Assembly: GCA_037478855.1 (NCBI GenBank)
Contig: JBBFLY010000007.1
Location: 1 to 60,147 of the forward strand
DNA length: 60,147 nucleotides
DNA from: Rhabdothermincola sp037478855
GTDB lineage: Bacteria; Actinomycetota; Acidimicrobiia; Acidimicrobiales; Acidimicrobilacustridaceae
Reading direction: 5' to 3'
Both the position numbers and the translations under genes were made by a program. Position 1 is the first letter of the stretch. Each line of letters opens with the position of its first letter. Under the pieces are notes generated by a model, which was not told where the DNA came from, searched no databases, and saw only the letters and a list, made by a program, of their open reading frames with translations. Shown piece after piece: positions 17,048 to 25,042 of this stretch.

Positions 17048-18100
17048 TCAGCTGGCCTCGGCGTCGCGGGTGACGGCGGGGGAGTGGCGGAAGAACTGCT
17101 CGACGTCGCGCTCGTAGCGGTAGGTGGGTTGGGTGCTCCCGACGGTGTGGCGCAGTCGGAGCGCCTCCACGAAGGCCTCCACCGCTCCTGCTGACGTGTA
17201 GTGGTACTCGAAGCCGGCTCGCTTGAGGCGGCGGTTGTCCATGCCCCGCCCGTAGCGCAGCAGGTCGAGCAGCTCGTCGGGGAGTGCCACGCCGATGCGC
17301 CGGAGCGGGAGGGCGGCCAGGCTGGTGCCGATCGGCGGGAGGGGACAGGTGCGCTTCCCGCAGATCTTCGCCACCTCGCTCCAGGGGATCAGCCCGTCAC
17401 CGGCGACGTTGTAGATGCCGGGCAGCCGGCGTTCGAGCACGAAGAGGATCGAGCGGATCACGTCGTCTTCGTGCACGAACTGCAGGCGCGGGTCGAAGCC
17501 GAACACCGACGGGACCACCGGGAGATCGAGGGCTCGGGTGATCGGCGTCTCGATGTCGGGGCCGAGCACGTTCGAGAAGCGCAGCAGCGTCACGTTGACG
17601 TGCGGGTTGTCCTCGGCGAAGTCGCGCACGTAGCCCTCGACCGCTTCGAGGCTCTGCTCGATCGGTGTGCGCGGCGGATGGCTGCGGGGGGTCTCCTCCG
17701 TGAACCAGACCGGGTCTTCGATCGCGGTGCCGTACACCCACCCCGAGGACTTCACCACCACGTCGCGCACCGTGCTGCCGGGAGCGGACGCTGCGGCGAA
17801 GAGGTTCATCGTGCCGATCACGTTGATCTCGTGCATGGTCCGTGTGCTCATCTGGGTGGAGTCCACGACCAGGAAGGTGTGCACGATGGTGTCGATGCGG
17901 GCGGCCTTCACGATGCGGGCGAGGATCGAGTAGTTCTCGTCGGTGCGCACGTACTCGGTGCGCTCCAGCTCGACGGTGGGCTCGCGGGTGTCGAGGCCGA
18001 TCAGCACGTCGACGGAAGGGTCCTCTTCCAGGCGCTGGGCGACGAGCCCGCCCCAGAAGGTCGCCAGTCCGGTGATGAGGACGCGCCGGCCGCCGCTCAT
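17048..18100 (-). CDS. NAD-dependent epimerase/dehydratase (extended SDR, GalE2-like)
   Basis: 350-aa extended short-chain dehydrogenase. The N-terminal Rossmann motif is RRVLITGLATFWGG, which is less canonical than TGGxGFxG, and SSGWVYG with downstream residues replaces the standard active site region. INVIGTMNLFAAA and LLRFSNVLGP are typical. The combination with a PlsC-like acyltransferase overlapping by 4 nt matches the galE2/Rv0502 pair I know from mycobacteria, so a role in envelope sugar or lipid metabolism is plausible. ATG 18100 is chosen for the ATGA overlap; ATG/GTG further upstream would run into the acyltransferase gene. Confidence 0.85.
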   Translation of the reverse strand: MSGGRRVLITGLATFWGGLVAQRLEEDPSVDVLIGLDTREPTVELERTEYVRTDENYSILARIVKAARIDTIVHTFLVVDSTQMSTRTMHEINVIGTMNLFAAASAPGSTVRDVVVKSSGWVYGTAIEDPVWFTEETPRSHPPRTPIEQSLEAVEGYVRDFAEDNPHVNVTLLRFSNVLGPDIETPITRALDLPVVPSVFGFDPRLQFVHEDDVIRSILFVLERRLPGIYNVAGDGLIPWSEVAKICGKRTCPLPPIGTSLAALPLRRIGVALPDELLDLLRYGRGMDNRRLKRAGFEYHYTSAGAVEAFVEALRLRHTVGSTQPTYRYERDVEQFFRHSPAVTRDAEAS

Positions 18101-19086
18101 CCGAACCACACCGATCGACGCTTGCGGAGCATGTCGTAGATCGCGGCCTGGATCTGCTCGCGGATGCGCTCGCTCTCCTCCATCACCCGACTGCGGGAGT
18201 AGCGGTCTTGCTCGGGCGGGACGTCGAAGTGCACGGGGGGGAGGACCCGGAGCTTGAACTTGGCCGGGAAGTAGGTGAACGTGCCGAGCACGGGGCCGAA
18301 CACCACCTGGTTGGCGGTCACTGGGAAGTAAGGCAGTCCGAGCATCTTGGCGATGGTGGTCGACTTCCAGATGATCGGCATCGACTCCTCCGCGCCGATC
18401 ACCGCGATGGGCACGACGGGTACGCCGGCACGCATCGCGATCTCCACGAAGCCGCCACGACCGAACCGCCGCAGCCGGTAGCGCTGGCTGTAGTGCTTGG
18501 CCGGCCCCTTGCTGCCTTCGGGGAAGACGAGCACGAGCTGCTGCTGCTCACGCAGGAGCCGGTAGGCGTTGTCCGGGTGGGCGACCACCCCGCCCAGCCG
18601 GGACCAGTAGACACCGATCACCGGGAGGCTCTTGAAGAGGTGGTCGGCCAGCCCGTAGACGGGTCGCCCGAGCTCGGTCTCGATGCCATGCATGATCACC
18701 GGCGCGTCACTTGGGATCGCCCCGGCATGGTTGGCGACGAGCAGGGCGCCACCTTCGGTCGGGATGTGTTCGAGGCCCTCCCATTCAGCCCGGAACCACC
18801 TGGAGTAGATCGGCTCGTAGAGCCTGCGGGCGATCTCGCGCATGTGCTCGGAGCGACCCCACTCGTCGACGTCGGTGAGCCGAGGGTCCTCGAGCTGGTG
18901 CCCACCCTCCTCGGTGGTGGAGACCGGGACGAGCGGGCCGCCGGTCGACTCGCCGGTGTCGGCCACGAGCCCGGCGAGCTCAGCGGTCTCTCTGAGTGTC
19001 TCGAACGTCTCTGCCAAGGTGGCCTCTAGCCGCTCCTCCGCCGCAGCGATGCGCTGCTCCTCGTTCGCCGGTTCGCCTGGCGCCAT
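18097..19086 (-). CDS. PlsC-like lysophospholipid acyltransferase family protein
   Basis: 329-aa protein whose N-terminal 95 residues are acidic and partly coiled-coil (EEQRIAAAEERLEATLAETFETL). The acyltransferase domain follows: NHAGAIPSD is the catalytic His-Asp motif, FPEGSKGPAKHY the acyl-acceptor binding motif, and VPVVPIAVIGAEESMP the last block. Expected to esterify a lipid or glycerol backbone at the membrane. ATG 19086 is 6 nt from a TACGAT box and starts the operon acyltransferase-epimerase-hydratase; the open frame further upstream belongs to noncoding or opposite-strand sequence. Confidence 0.85.
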   Translation of the reverse strand: MAPGEPANEEQRIAAAEERLEATLAETFETLRETAELAGLVADTGESTGGPLVPVSTTEEGGHQLEDPRLTDVDEWGRSEHMREIARRLYEPIYSRWFRAEWEGLEHIPTEGGALLVANHAGAIPSDAPVIMHGIETELGRPVYGLADHLFKSLPVIGVYWSRLGGVVAHPDNAYRLLREQQQLVLVFPEGSKGPAKHYSQRYRLRRFGRGGFVEIAMRAGVPVVPIAVIGAEESMPIIWKSTTIAKMLGLPYFPVTANQVVFGPVLGTFTYFPAKFKLRVLPPVHFDVPPEQDRYSRSRVMEESERIREQIQAAIYDMLRKRRSVWFG

Positions 19087-19092
19087 CCCCTC

Positions 19093-19119
19093 ATCGTAGG
19101 GGAGCGGCGACGGTACGCT
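19093..19119. promoter_or_regulatory. Divergent leaderless-type promoters
   Basis: Minus-strand TACGAT (19093-19098) is 6 nt from ATG 19086. Plus-strand TACGCT (19114-19119) is 6 nt from GTG 19126. The 39-nt divergent gap leaves no room for separate -35 regions outside the other promoter. Confidence 0.5.
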
Positions 19120-19125
19120 CAGCGG

Positions 19126-20415
19126 GTGCCGGACCCGACGCCCCGTCCGGGGATGCGCGAGGCGCTCACCGCCTTCCGATACCCGAACTTCGCGCGGTTC
19201 TGGCTGGGCGCGCTCCTGTCGAACTCGGGGAGCTGGATCCAGAACGTAACGGTCCCCTACGTGGTGTTCCGCCTGACCGGTTCGGCGTTCTGGGTGGGAC
19301 TGGCCGGCTTCCTGCAGTTCCTGCCGGTGGTGCTGATGGGGCCGCTCGGTGGCGTGCTCGCGGACCGGTTCCACCGCCGCACCGTCCTGCTCGTCACCCA
19401 GAGCGCACAGGCGGCCGTCGCGGCGGTGCTCGCCGGCCTGTGGGCGGCCGGGGTTCGCTCCGTCGGTCCTGTCGTCGGTCTGGTGGCTGTGAGCGGTCTG
19501 ATCGGCGGGGTGAACATCCCCTCATGGCAGGCGTTCGTGAGTGAGCTCGTCCCACGCGAGGTGCTCCTCAACGCCGTGACCCTCAACTCCACCCAGTTCA
19601 ACGCGGCTCGCGCGTTCGGGCCGGCGCTCGGCGGGCTGCTGCTCGGCACGGTTGGACCGGGATGGGCGTTCCTCGTCAACGCCGTGTCGTACGTCGCGGT
19701 CATCGCGGCGCTGCTCGCCATCCGGGTTCCCCGCCTCGCTCGCCCCCCCGGCGGCCGGGGCGTGCTCGGTGAGCTCGCCGGGACCGTACGGTACGTGCGG
19801 CGCTACCCGGGCATCCTCGCCTGCCTGGTCATCGTCACCGGGCTCGGGGCGCTCGGGAGCCCGGTGTTCCAGATGCTGGTGGTCTTCGCCGAGGAGGTCT
19901 TCGGCGTGGGCGGGGTCGCCTACGGGCTGCTGGGAGCGGCGTTGGGTGTCGGGTCGGTGCTGGCCGCGCCGCTCGTCGCAGGACCCGGGTCGGCCGTGTC
20001 GCGCTCGACCCTGGTGACCGTCGCCGTGCTCACCTACGGGAGCGGGATCACCGCGTTCGCGCTGGCGCCGGTGTACTCGCTCGGTCTGGTGGCGTTGCTC
20101 GTCGCCGGTGGGGCCTACCTAGCCATCGCCTCGACCCTCAACACGACCATCCAGATCCAGGTGGACGAAGCGATGCGAGGCAAGGTGCTCGCCCTCTACA
20201 TCATGTTCCTCACTGCCGCCCTGCCGGTCGGCGCGCTGGTGCAGGGTGGGCTGGTCCAGATGGTCGGGCCACGCGTCACGGTCGCAGCCGCTGGTGTCTC
20301 GTTCCTTGCGCTGTGCAGCTGGTTGCGCGTGGGGACCGGCTGGGTGGCGCGCATGGACGACACGGGCTCGGCCACCACCGGAGCGGCTGGCACCGGGGCG
20401 ACCGCCATCGGCTGA
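19126..20415 (+). CDS. MFS transporter (MFS_3/EntS-like exporter group)
   Basis: 429-aa major facilitator with about 12 membrane helices. The N terminus FRYPNFARFWLGALLSNSGSWIQ and the loop GGVLADRFHRRTVLLV (MFS motif A variant between helices 2 and 3) match the MFS_3 exporter group that includes enterobactin exporters. The C-terminal tail is a short Thr/Gly/Ala-rich stretch. Start GTG 19126 follows a TACGCT box by 6 nt. Neighbouring genes give no hint of its substrate. Confidence 0.9.
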   Translation: MPDPTPRPGMREALTAFRYPNFARFWLGALLSNSGSWIQNVTVPYVVFRLTGSAFWVGLAGFLQFLPVVLMGPLGGVLADRFHRRTVLLVTQSAQAAVAAVLAGLWAAGVRSVGPVVGLVAVSGLIGGVNIPSWQAFVSELVPREVLLNAVTLNSTQFNAARAFGPALGGLLLGTVGPGWAFLVNAVSYVAVIAALLAIRVPRLARPPGGRGVLGELAGTVRYVRRYPGILACLVIVTGLGALGSPVFQMLVVFAEEVFGVGGVAYGLLGAALGVGSVLAAPLVAGPGSAVSRSTLVTVAVLTYGSGITAFALAPVYSLGLVALLVAGGAYLAIASTLNTTIQIQVDEAMRGKVLALYIMFLTAALPVGALVQGGLVQMVGPRVTVAAAGVSFLALCSWLRVGTGWVARMDDTGSATTGAAGTGATAIG

Positions 20416-20445
20416 GCCGCGACCAAGGCGGCCGCCAGCGGCTGA

Positions 20446-21384
20446 TCAGTCGAGGTCGTGTTCGCTTCGGGAGCGACCTTCGGGGCAGTCCTCGAGGGCC
20501 GGACACCACCGGCAGTACGGACCGGCGCGCCTGCCCGGCTCCGCGTCGGTGTGCAGTAGCTCGGCGATCCGACGCACGCCGTCGGTGGTGCGCCGGAGCG
20601 TGGCCCGCAGAAGGTCGGCGGTGACGTGCTCTGGGTGCGCTTCGCCGCGATCGAGGTAGTAGGAGGCGAGCAGACGCGGTGGGGTGCCGAGCCGCAGGGT
20701 GTCGAGCAGTGCGTAGAAGCGGAGGTCGTCGGTGTGGCTGTGATGTGACCCGCCGGTCTTGAAGTCGATCAGGACCTTGCCAGCGACGGGGCCCCGGGGT
20801 TGGCCGAGTGCGAGATCGACCCGGCCGGAGAGCACGATGCGGCCGTCGAACAGCTCGACGCGCACCGGAGCCTCAGGAACCGGCCACCACTGCGGTTTGA
20901 TCGGCGGGAAGCACTCCATGAACGCCGTGACCCGCTGGGTGGCCTCGCCCCGCAGCTCAGCCAGGTCACCCTCGGATCTGGTCTGCAGCCAGTCGGCCAG
21001 CCCGTCGACGCCTTCGGTGAGCCGGGCGATCGCCTCCTCGACGAGGGCAGCGGGGGTCGGCGATCCGCGCCAGCTGATCGACAGTTCGATGGCCTTGTGC
21101 GCCACCTTGCCGCGGGCCCTGGGAACGGACCAGCTGAACGGCTGGTCGCGCTCGGCGAGGAGGTGGGCTTCACACGAGTGCACCTGGGTGAGCTGCTGCT
21201 TGGAGACGTACAGCTGGTCGCCCTCGGGGATCATCGCCGCGACCGAGGCCAGCTCCCGCTCGAGGTGGTCGCGCAGCTCGGTCGCCAGCGCGGCGTCGAA
21301 GACCGGACGCGCCCCGGGTGGTGCGCCGAGCAGGTCGAGTACGGCCTGCTGGGTCGGGTTCAGCGGCGGCTCGTCAGTCACCAC
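20446..21384 (-). CDS. PD-(D/E)XK nuclease family protein with probable Fe-S cluster
   Basis: 312-aa RecB/Cas4-type nuclease domain protein. The catalytic core is GRVDLALG followed by VLIDFKTGG (D-x-K). One Cys lies in the N-terminal part (TQVHSCEAHLLAE) and three near the C terminus (YCRWCPALEDC), the arrangement that holds a [4Fe-4S] cluster in AddB/Cas4-type enzymes. No helicase, cas gene or CRISPR array is nearby, so this is a stand-alone nuclease of unknown role, possibly in repair. The start is GTG 21384 or the next codon, also GTG; a TATGCT box is 6 nt upstream. Confidence 0.85.
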   Translation of the reverse strand: MVTDEPPLNPTQQAVLDLLGAPPGARPVFDAALATELRDHLERELASVAAMIPEGDQLYVSKQQLTQVHSCEAHLLAERDQPFSWSVPRARGKVAHKAIELSISWRGSPTPAALVEEAIARLTEGVDGLADWLQTRSEGDLAELRGEATQRVTAFMECFPPIKPQWWPVPEAPVRVELFDGRIVLSGRVDLALGQPRGPVAGKVLIDFKTGGSHHSHTDDLRFYALLDTLRLGTPPRLLASYYLDRGEAHPEHVTADLLRATLRRTTDGVRRIAELLHTDAEPGRRAGPYCRWCPALEDCPEGRSRSEHDLD

Positions 21385-21390
21385 CTGACG

Positions 21391-21396
21391 AGCATA
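21391..21396 (-). promoter_or_regulatory. -10-like TATGCT before the PD-(D/E)XK gene
   Basis: Reads TATGCT on the minus strand, 6 nt before GTG 21384, with no Shine-Dalgarno sequence. Confidence 0.45.
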
Positions 21397-21427
21397 CGAA
21401 GGGCGTGGGACGCTCGACCGGTGCGGC

Positions 21428-22861
21428 TCAGGCGGGCTCGAGCTCGTAGATGAACTGGTAGCCGAACAGGGTGGGCCACAGTGCCACCGCGGCCCGGTCC
21501 AGCGTGCCCAGCAGACGGGTCGGCTGGCGCGCCGGCGGCTCCTCTGCGGTGCCCCGCGCCACCACCTCGAAGGGAATGCCGGTGGCGCTGCGTCGACGGA
21601 TCCGGTAGCCGGCGGCGATGGCCAGCCGTTCGAAGCTCGCCCGGGTGAAGAACCGCAGGTGTCCCCGGTCGAGGATCCCGCGCCGGTCGTAGTCGAAGCG
21701 ACCCGACAGCACCCGCAGGCGCGGGTACCAGTGCCCGAAGTTCGGCACGCTGGTCAGCAGCACCCCCCGGGGGCCGAGGACCTCGCGGATCTGGACCAGG
21801 AGCCGTTGCGGGTCTGCCAGGTGCTCGAGCACGTCGGCGGCCACGACGACGTCGAAGCCGTCGCCGACCTCAGGTGGGATGCCGTCTGTCAGATCGGCCT
21901 GGTGGAACTCATCGACCCGCTCGCCGACACCCTCGCACTTGTCGACATCGACGCCGACGACGTGATGGCCCTCCTGACGGAGGGCGTGCGCCAGCTCCCC
22001 GGTCGCGCACCCGAGATCGAGGACCCGGCACGGCGGCCGGTTCGCCATCCAGGCGAGGATGCGTCCGTGCGAGGAGTCCGGGCTGAGCTTGAGCTCGTAG
22101 CTGTCGTGCGTGAAGGCGGTCTCACCCGTGCCGAGGCCCATGCGGTGCAGTCGGTAGCGCAGCGCGTCGACGGTGACGTCGCGCGCGTAGCCGAGCCCGT
22201 TCACGTGGCAGATCTCGTCGCCGTAGTAGGTGGGGATCGGGATCTCGCGGATCGTCTTCCCGGCCTCGTGCAACTGGATGATGATCTCGGTGTCGAAGTC
22301 GAAGCCGTCCGAGTTCCGCTCGAAAGGGATCTCCCGCAGCGCGCTGACGCTGTAGGCGCGATAGCCGCTGTGCCATTCGCTCAGGTCCATCCCCACCAGC
22401 GCGTTCTCGACCCGTGTCAGGATGCGGTTCCCCACGTACTTGTAGAGGGGCATGCCGCCGCGCCTCGCGGCCCCTTCGATGAGCATCCGTGAGCCGAACA
22501 CGGCGTCGCACTCGTCGGCTTCGAGCGGTGCCACCATCTCTGGGAGCATCTCGGGCGCGTACTGCCCGTCGCCGTGGAGCAGCACGACGATGTCGAGCCC
22601 ATGCTCGATCGCCCAGCGGTACCCCGCCTTCTGGTTGCCGCCGTAGCCCAGGTTCCGTGGGTGTCGGATGACGGTGAGCGGCAGGTCGCTCGTCCGCTGG
22701 TAGCCGAGCCCGACGAGGTAGGTCGCGTCCTGGCTCGCGTCGTCGCAGACCAAGATGTGCTCGACCCGCTTGGCGAACTCGTCAGGGATCCGGTCGAGCA
22801 CCTGGTGGAGCGTCGACGCCGCGTTGTACGCGACCACCAGGATGCCGATCTTCTTGCTCAT
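21428..22861 (-). CDS. Bifunctional GT2 glycosyltransferase-SAM methyltransferase fusion
   Basis: 477-aa fusion. Residues 1-230 are a family 2 glycosyltransferase of the dolichol-phosphate-mannose-synthase type: ILVVAYNAASTLHQVLDRIP, VCDDASQDAT, LLHGDGQY (metal-binding D-x-D equivalent), SGYRAYS and IPTYYGDE. Residues about 255-420 are a class I methyltransferase with RVLDLGCATGELAHAL (SAM motif I), VVGVDVDK, VVAADVLEHLADP and GVLLTSVPNFGHW. ATG 22861 overlaps the stop of the upstream membrane protein by 4 nt. Likely makes a lipid-linked or surface sugar and methylates a related product; the acceptor is unknown. Confidence 0.9.
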   Translation of the reverse strand: MSKKIGILVVAYNAASTLHQVLDRIPDEFAKRVEHILVCDDASQDATYLVGLGYQRTSDLPLTVIRHPRNLGYGGNQKAGYRWAIEHGLDIVVLLHGDGQYAPEMLPEMVAPLEADECDAVFGSRMLIEGAARRGGMPLYKYVGNRILTRVENALVGMDLSEWHSGYRAYSVSALREIPFERNSDGFDFDTEIIIQLHEAGKTIREIPIPTYYGDEICHVNGLGYARDVTVDALRYRLHRMGLGTGETAFTHDSYELKLSPDSSHGRILAWMANRPPCRVLDLGCATGELAHALRQEGHHVVGVDVDKCEGVGERVDEFHQADLTDGIPPEVGDGFDVVVAADVLEHLADPQRLLVQIREVLGPRGVLLTSVPNFGHWYPRLRVLSGRFDYDRRGILDRGHLRFFTRASFERLAIAAGYRIRRRSATGIPFEVVARGTAEEPPARQPTRLLGTLDRAAVALWPTLFGYQFIYELEPA

Positions 22862-24390
22862 GGTGCTGAACCAACCCTGCCGGCTTCCGGACCTGTCGAT
22901 GGTACCGGTGCCGGCTTGGCCCGCCCTCGTTCCCGCTGCCCGGGTGCGGGTTGGTGGTCGCGTGCGCTCCCCGAGAGCATGGCGTCGAGCAGGGCCACCG
23001 CGACGATCAGCAGCCCCACGCGCAGGACCTGGGTCATCGGCACGGCGTGCCGGGCGATCTCGTAGGCCGACCCCAGCCAGACCTGGAACAGGAAGGCGCA
23101 GCTGGCGGCGATGACGATCACTCCGGTGGTGAGAAGGGGCCAGGAGGGTCGTCGTCGGCTGAGGATGACCGCTGCGCCGAGCGCGGCATCGAGCACTGCC
23201 CAGGCGAACGCGTCGGTCCGCAGGATCGAGGTGGTGCTCCCCCAGAACCACAGGCGGTCGAGGGGGCCGGGCAGCACACCGACCTCCGGACCGTAGACGT
23301 TGTTCCATGGGGTGGTGAGCATCAACGGGGCTTCCCGGAGGAAGTCGCGAAGGACCTGCCCGGGATGGGTGAGGCTGTAGCGGACGATCGCGCCCTGCGC
23401 GTCGTCATCGAGCCACTGCAGCCAGTCCGGTCGCTCCCGAAGCTCAGCGAAGAACACGTGCCACTCGCCATAGTCGTCGAGGGTGGTGCCGGTCCACGGG
23501 CTGGGCGCGCTCATGCCCTCCCAGTCGGGCATGCCGTGCTCCCGGAACCAGGCTTCGGCGACCGGATCACCGAGATACCGCTTGTAGAAGTTCTGCCCGA
23601 ACGCCTCCTGGTAGTACGAGACCCCGTAGCCGTCCCGTGAGCGGTAGCCGTCGTTGATGCGTGGCGAGATGAGAACCGACCAGCCGGTGACCATCACCAG
23701 CGCCGCCGTGACAGCGAGCTTGAGCGCCCGGTGCTCACGGCGGAGCGCCCACGCTGCGCAGACCGCAGCGAGACCGAGGCTGAGGGTGAACTGGAAGGGA
23801 CGGCTGATCACCCACAGCGTGGTGGTGAAGACCGCGAGGACCGCCGGGACCGTCGAAGGGCGTGTGGCGAGGCGGACCCACGCGGCGAGCGAGAGGACCG
23901 CGAGCGACAGCGACAGCGACTCGGACAGGATGGCCTGGTCCCAGCCGGCGACCTGTGGCGTGGTGCCGAGGAGCGCCACCGCGACGAAGGCGACGTATGC
24001 CGCGACCCGTGATCGCATCGAGGCGGCGAGCACCGAGGCGAGCGTGAGCCACGCGCCGATCGAGATCGCGGCCTGGGCGGCCACCCGGGCCTGATCGCTC
24101 GGGAGCAGGGCGTAGAAGGCCGGGACGACCCAGGATCTGGGGGCCCCGCCGGTGAAGCTGAGCACGGGATGGGGAGCCGGCGGCGTGGATGGCCGGTAGG
24201 TGTCGGAGTCCCCGAGGATCACGGGCGTGAGGCCCCAGGCGGCGGCGATCCGGACTGCGGCGTAGGCGGCCCCGAGGAGCACGAAGGGTGTCAAGGGGTG
24301 TGCGGCGAGGTCACGGATCAGCCTCGCGGCCCGCTGGCGTGGCGCCGGCGGGCCCACGTCGGGTCGTGCATCGGGGATGCGGGGGGTCAC
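22858..24390 (-). CDS. Polytopic membrane protein, possibly a GT-C-type glycosyltransferase
   Basis: 510-aa protein with roughly ten membrane helices and a long extracytoplasmic loop at about 240-370 (RINDGYRSRDGYGVSYYQE onwards). The first loop contains LGDSDTY, which could be the acidic motif of a GT-C enzyme, and the gene overlaps the GT2-methyltransferase by 4 nt, so the pair may build a polyprenyl-sugar and transfer it outside. I do not recognise a named family. The start is uncertain: GTG 24390 is chosen because a TAGGCT box lies 10 nt upstream; the frame is open to 24432. The C terminus is Pro/Arg-rich. Confidence 0.65.
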   Translation of the reverse strand: MTPRIPDARPDVGPPAPRQRAARLIRDLAAHPLTPFVLLGAAYAAVRIAAAWGLTPVILGDSDTYRPSTPPAPHPVLSFTGGAPRSWVVPAFYALLPSDQARVAAQAAISIGAWLTLASVLAASMRSRVAAYVAFVAVALLGTTPQVAGWDQAILSESLSLSLAVLSLAAWVRLATRPSTVPAVLAVFTTTLWVISRPFQFTLSLGLAAVCAAWALRREHRALKLAVTAALVMVTGWSVLISPRINDGYRSRDGYGVSYYQEAFGQNFYKRYLGDPVAEAWFREHGMPDWEGMSAPSPWTGTTLDDYGEWHVFFAELRERPDWLQWLDDDAQGAIVRYSLTHPGQVLRDFLREAPLMLTTPWNNVYGPEVGVLPGPLDRLWFWGSTTSILRTDAFAWAVLDAALGAAVILSRRRPSWPLLTTGVIVIAASCAFLFQVWLGSAYEIARHAVPMTQVLRVGLLIVAVALLDAMLSGSARDHQPAPGQRERGRAKPAPVPSTGPEAGRVGSAP

Positions 24391-24400
24391 GCCGCCGGGG

Positions 24401-24406
24401 AGCCTA
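24401..24406 (-). promoter_or_regulatory. -10-like TAGGCT before the membrane-protein gene
   Basis: TAGGCT on the minus strand, 10 nt from GTG 24390; it helps to place the start of the gene. Confidence 0.4.
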
Positions 24407-24440
24407 GTTCCTGTCACTGCCCGTCGACACAATGGCAGCG

Positions 24441-24800
24441 ATGCAAGCCAGCAGTCTCCGCTTCGCCGCCGCCGCCCGGGTGCTCGGGCTCGCAGCGCGC
24501 GCTGAGGGTCTGGTTGTGCCGGGGTTCCGCAGCCCGCCTCGCCTGGCGGGGGCCGAACGCTCGGTGCGCCGCCGGCCCGACGGCGGGGCCACGATCTCCG
24601 TGCGGCTCCGAGACCGGCCGTGGCTCGCGGTGCTGGCCGACATGATCGAGGGCGTCGTGGTCGCCAACCGGCTGTCGGGCCCGGCAGCTGATCGTTGTCG
24701 TACGGCGCTGTGGGCTGCGATCGAGCGTTGCGATGATCTCTCCGGGGCTACGGTGAGCGCAGCGCCCGGGTGGCGGAATCGGCAGTCGCAGGCGGCTTAA
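24441..24800 (+). CDS. Small hypothetical protein ending inside the tRNA-Leu gene
   Basis: 119-aa frame from ATG 24441 (ATG 24432 is an alternative). The part before the tRNA reads like a real protein: RVLGLAARAEGLVVPGFRSPP, RRRPDGGATISVRLRDRPW and LADMIEGVVVANRLSGPAADRCR. I vaguely associate such short proteins with Acidimicrobiia but cannot name the family. The last 12 codons run into tRNA-Leu and the TAA stop coincides with the anticodon bases 24798-24800. No Shine-Dalgarno or TAnnnT box fits convincingly. It is either a genuine gene with a tRNA-encoded tail or a chance frame. Confidence 0.45.
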   Translation: MQASSLRFAAAARVLGLAARAEGLVVPGFRSPPRLAGAERSVRRRPDGGATISVRLRDRPWLAVLADMIEGVVVANRLSGPAADRCRTALWAAIERCDDLSGATVSAAPGWRNRQSQAA

Positions 24801-24848
24801 ACCCGCCGGGTGGTCCCCACCGTGTGGGTTCGAGTCCCACCCCGGGCA
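24764..24848 (+). tRNA. tRNA-Leu (anticodon TAA)
   Basis: The 7-bp acceptor stem GCCCGGG (24764-24770) pairs with CCCGGGC (24841-24847), with A24848 as discriminator. The anticodon stem GGCGG/CCGCC encloses CTTAAAC, anticodon TAA at 24798-24800. A long variable arm (GGTGG/CCACC) and the GGTTCGAGTC T-arm identify a class II leucine tRNA. CCA is not encoded exactly (ACCCA follows). It reads the rare UUA codon. Confidence 0.95.
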
Positions 24849-24944
24849 CCCAGACGGGTGCGCCCCTCCCGCTGCCCCACGTCGCAGAGAGCTCTACCGC
24901 TTCTTCCGCTCGATCGGGTGCCGGGGCGGCTGCACCTCGCGAAC

Positions 24945-24950
24945 TAGGCT
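24945..24950 (+). promoter_or_regulatory. -10-like TAGGCT in the tRNA-25043 intergenic region
   Basis: TAGGCT lies 92 nt upstream of ATG 25043, in the 194-nt gap after tRNA-Leu. It would give a long leader, unlike the leaderless genes elsewhere. Nothing else is evident in this gap. Confidence 0.35.
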
Positions 24951-25042
24951 TTCGGCCCGTTGTCTGCCCCGATCCGTGACCCCGGCTGAGTTGTCCAACT
25001 TGTGCGCCGGGAGCGGCCTCACGAGCGAGCTGGGACCTCAAC

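Noticed and set aside
20446..21384. Cas4 of a CRISPR system
   Set aside because: Sequence pattern is compatible with Cas4-like nucleases in general, but no cas1, cas2 or array is found in the window.
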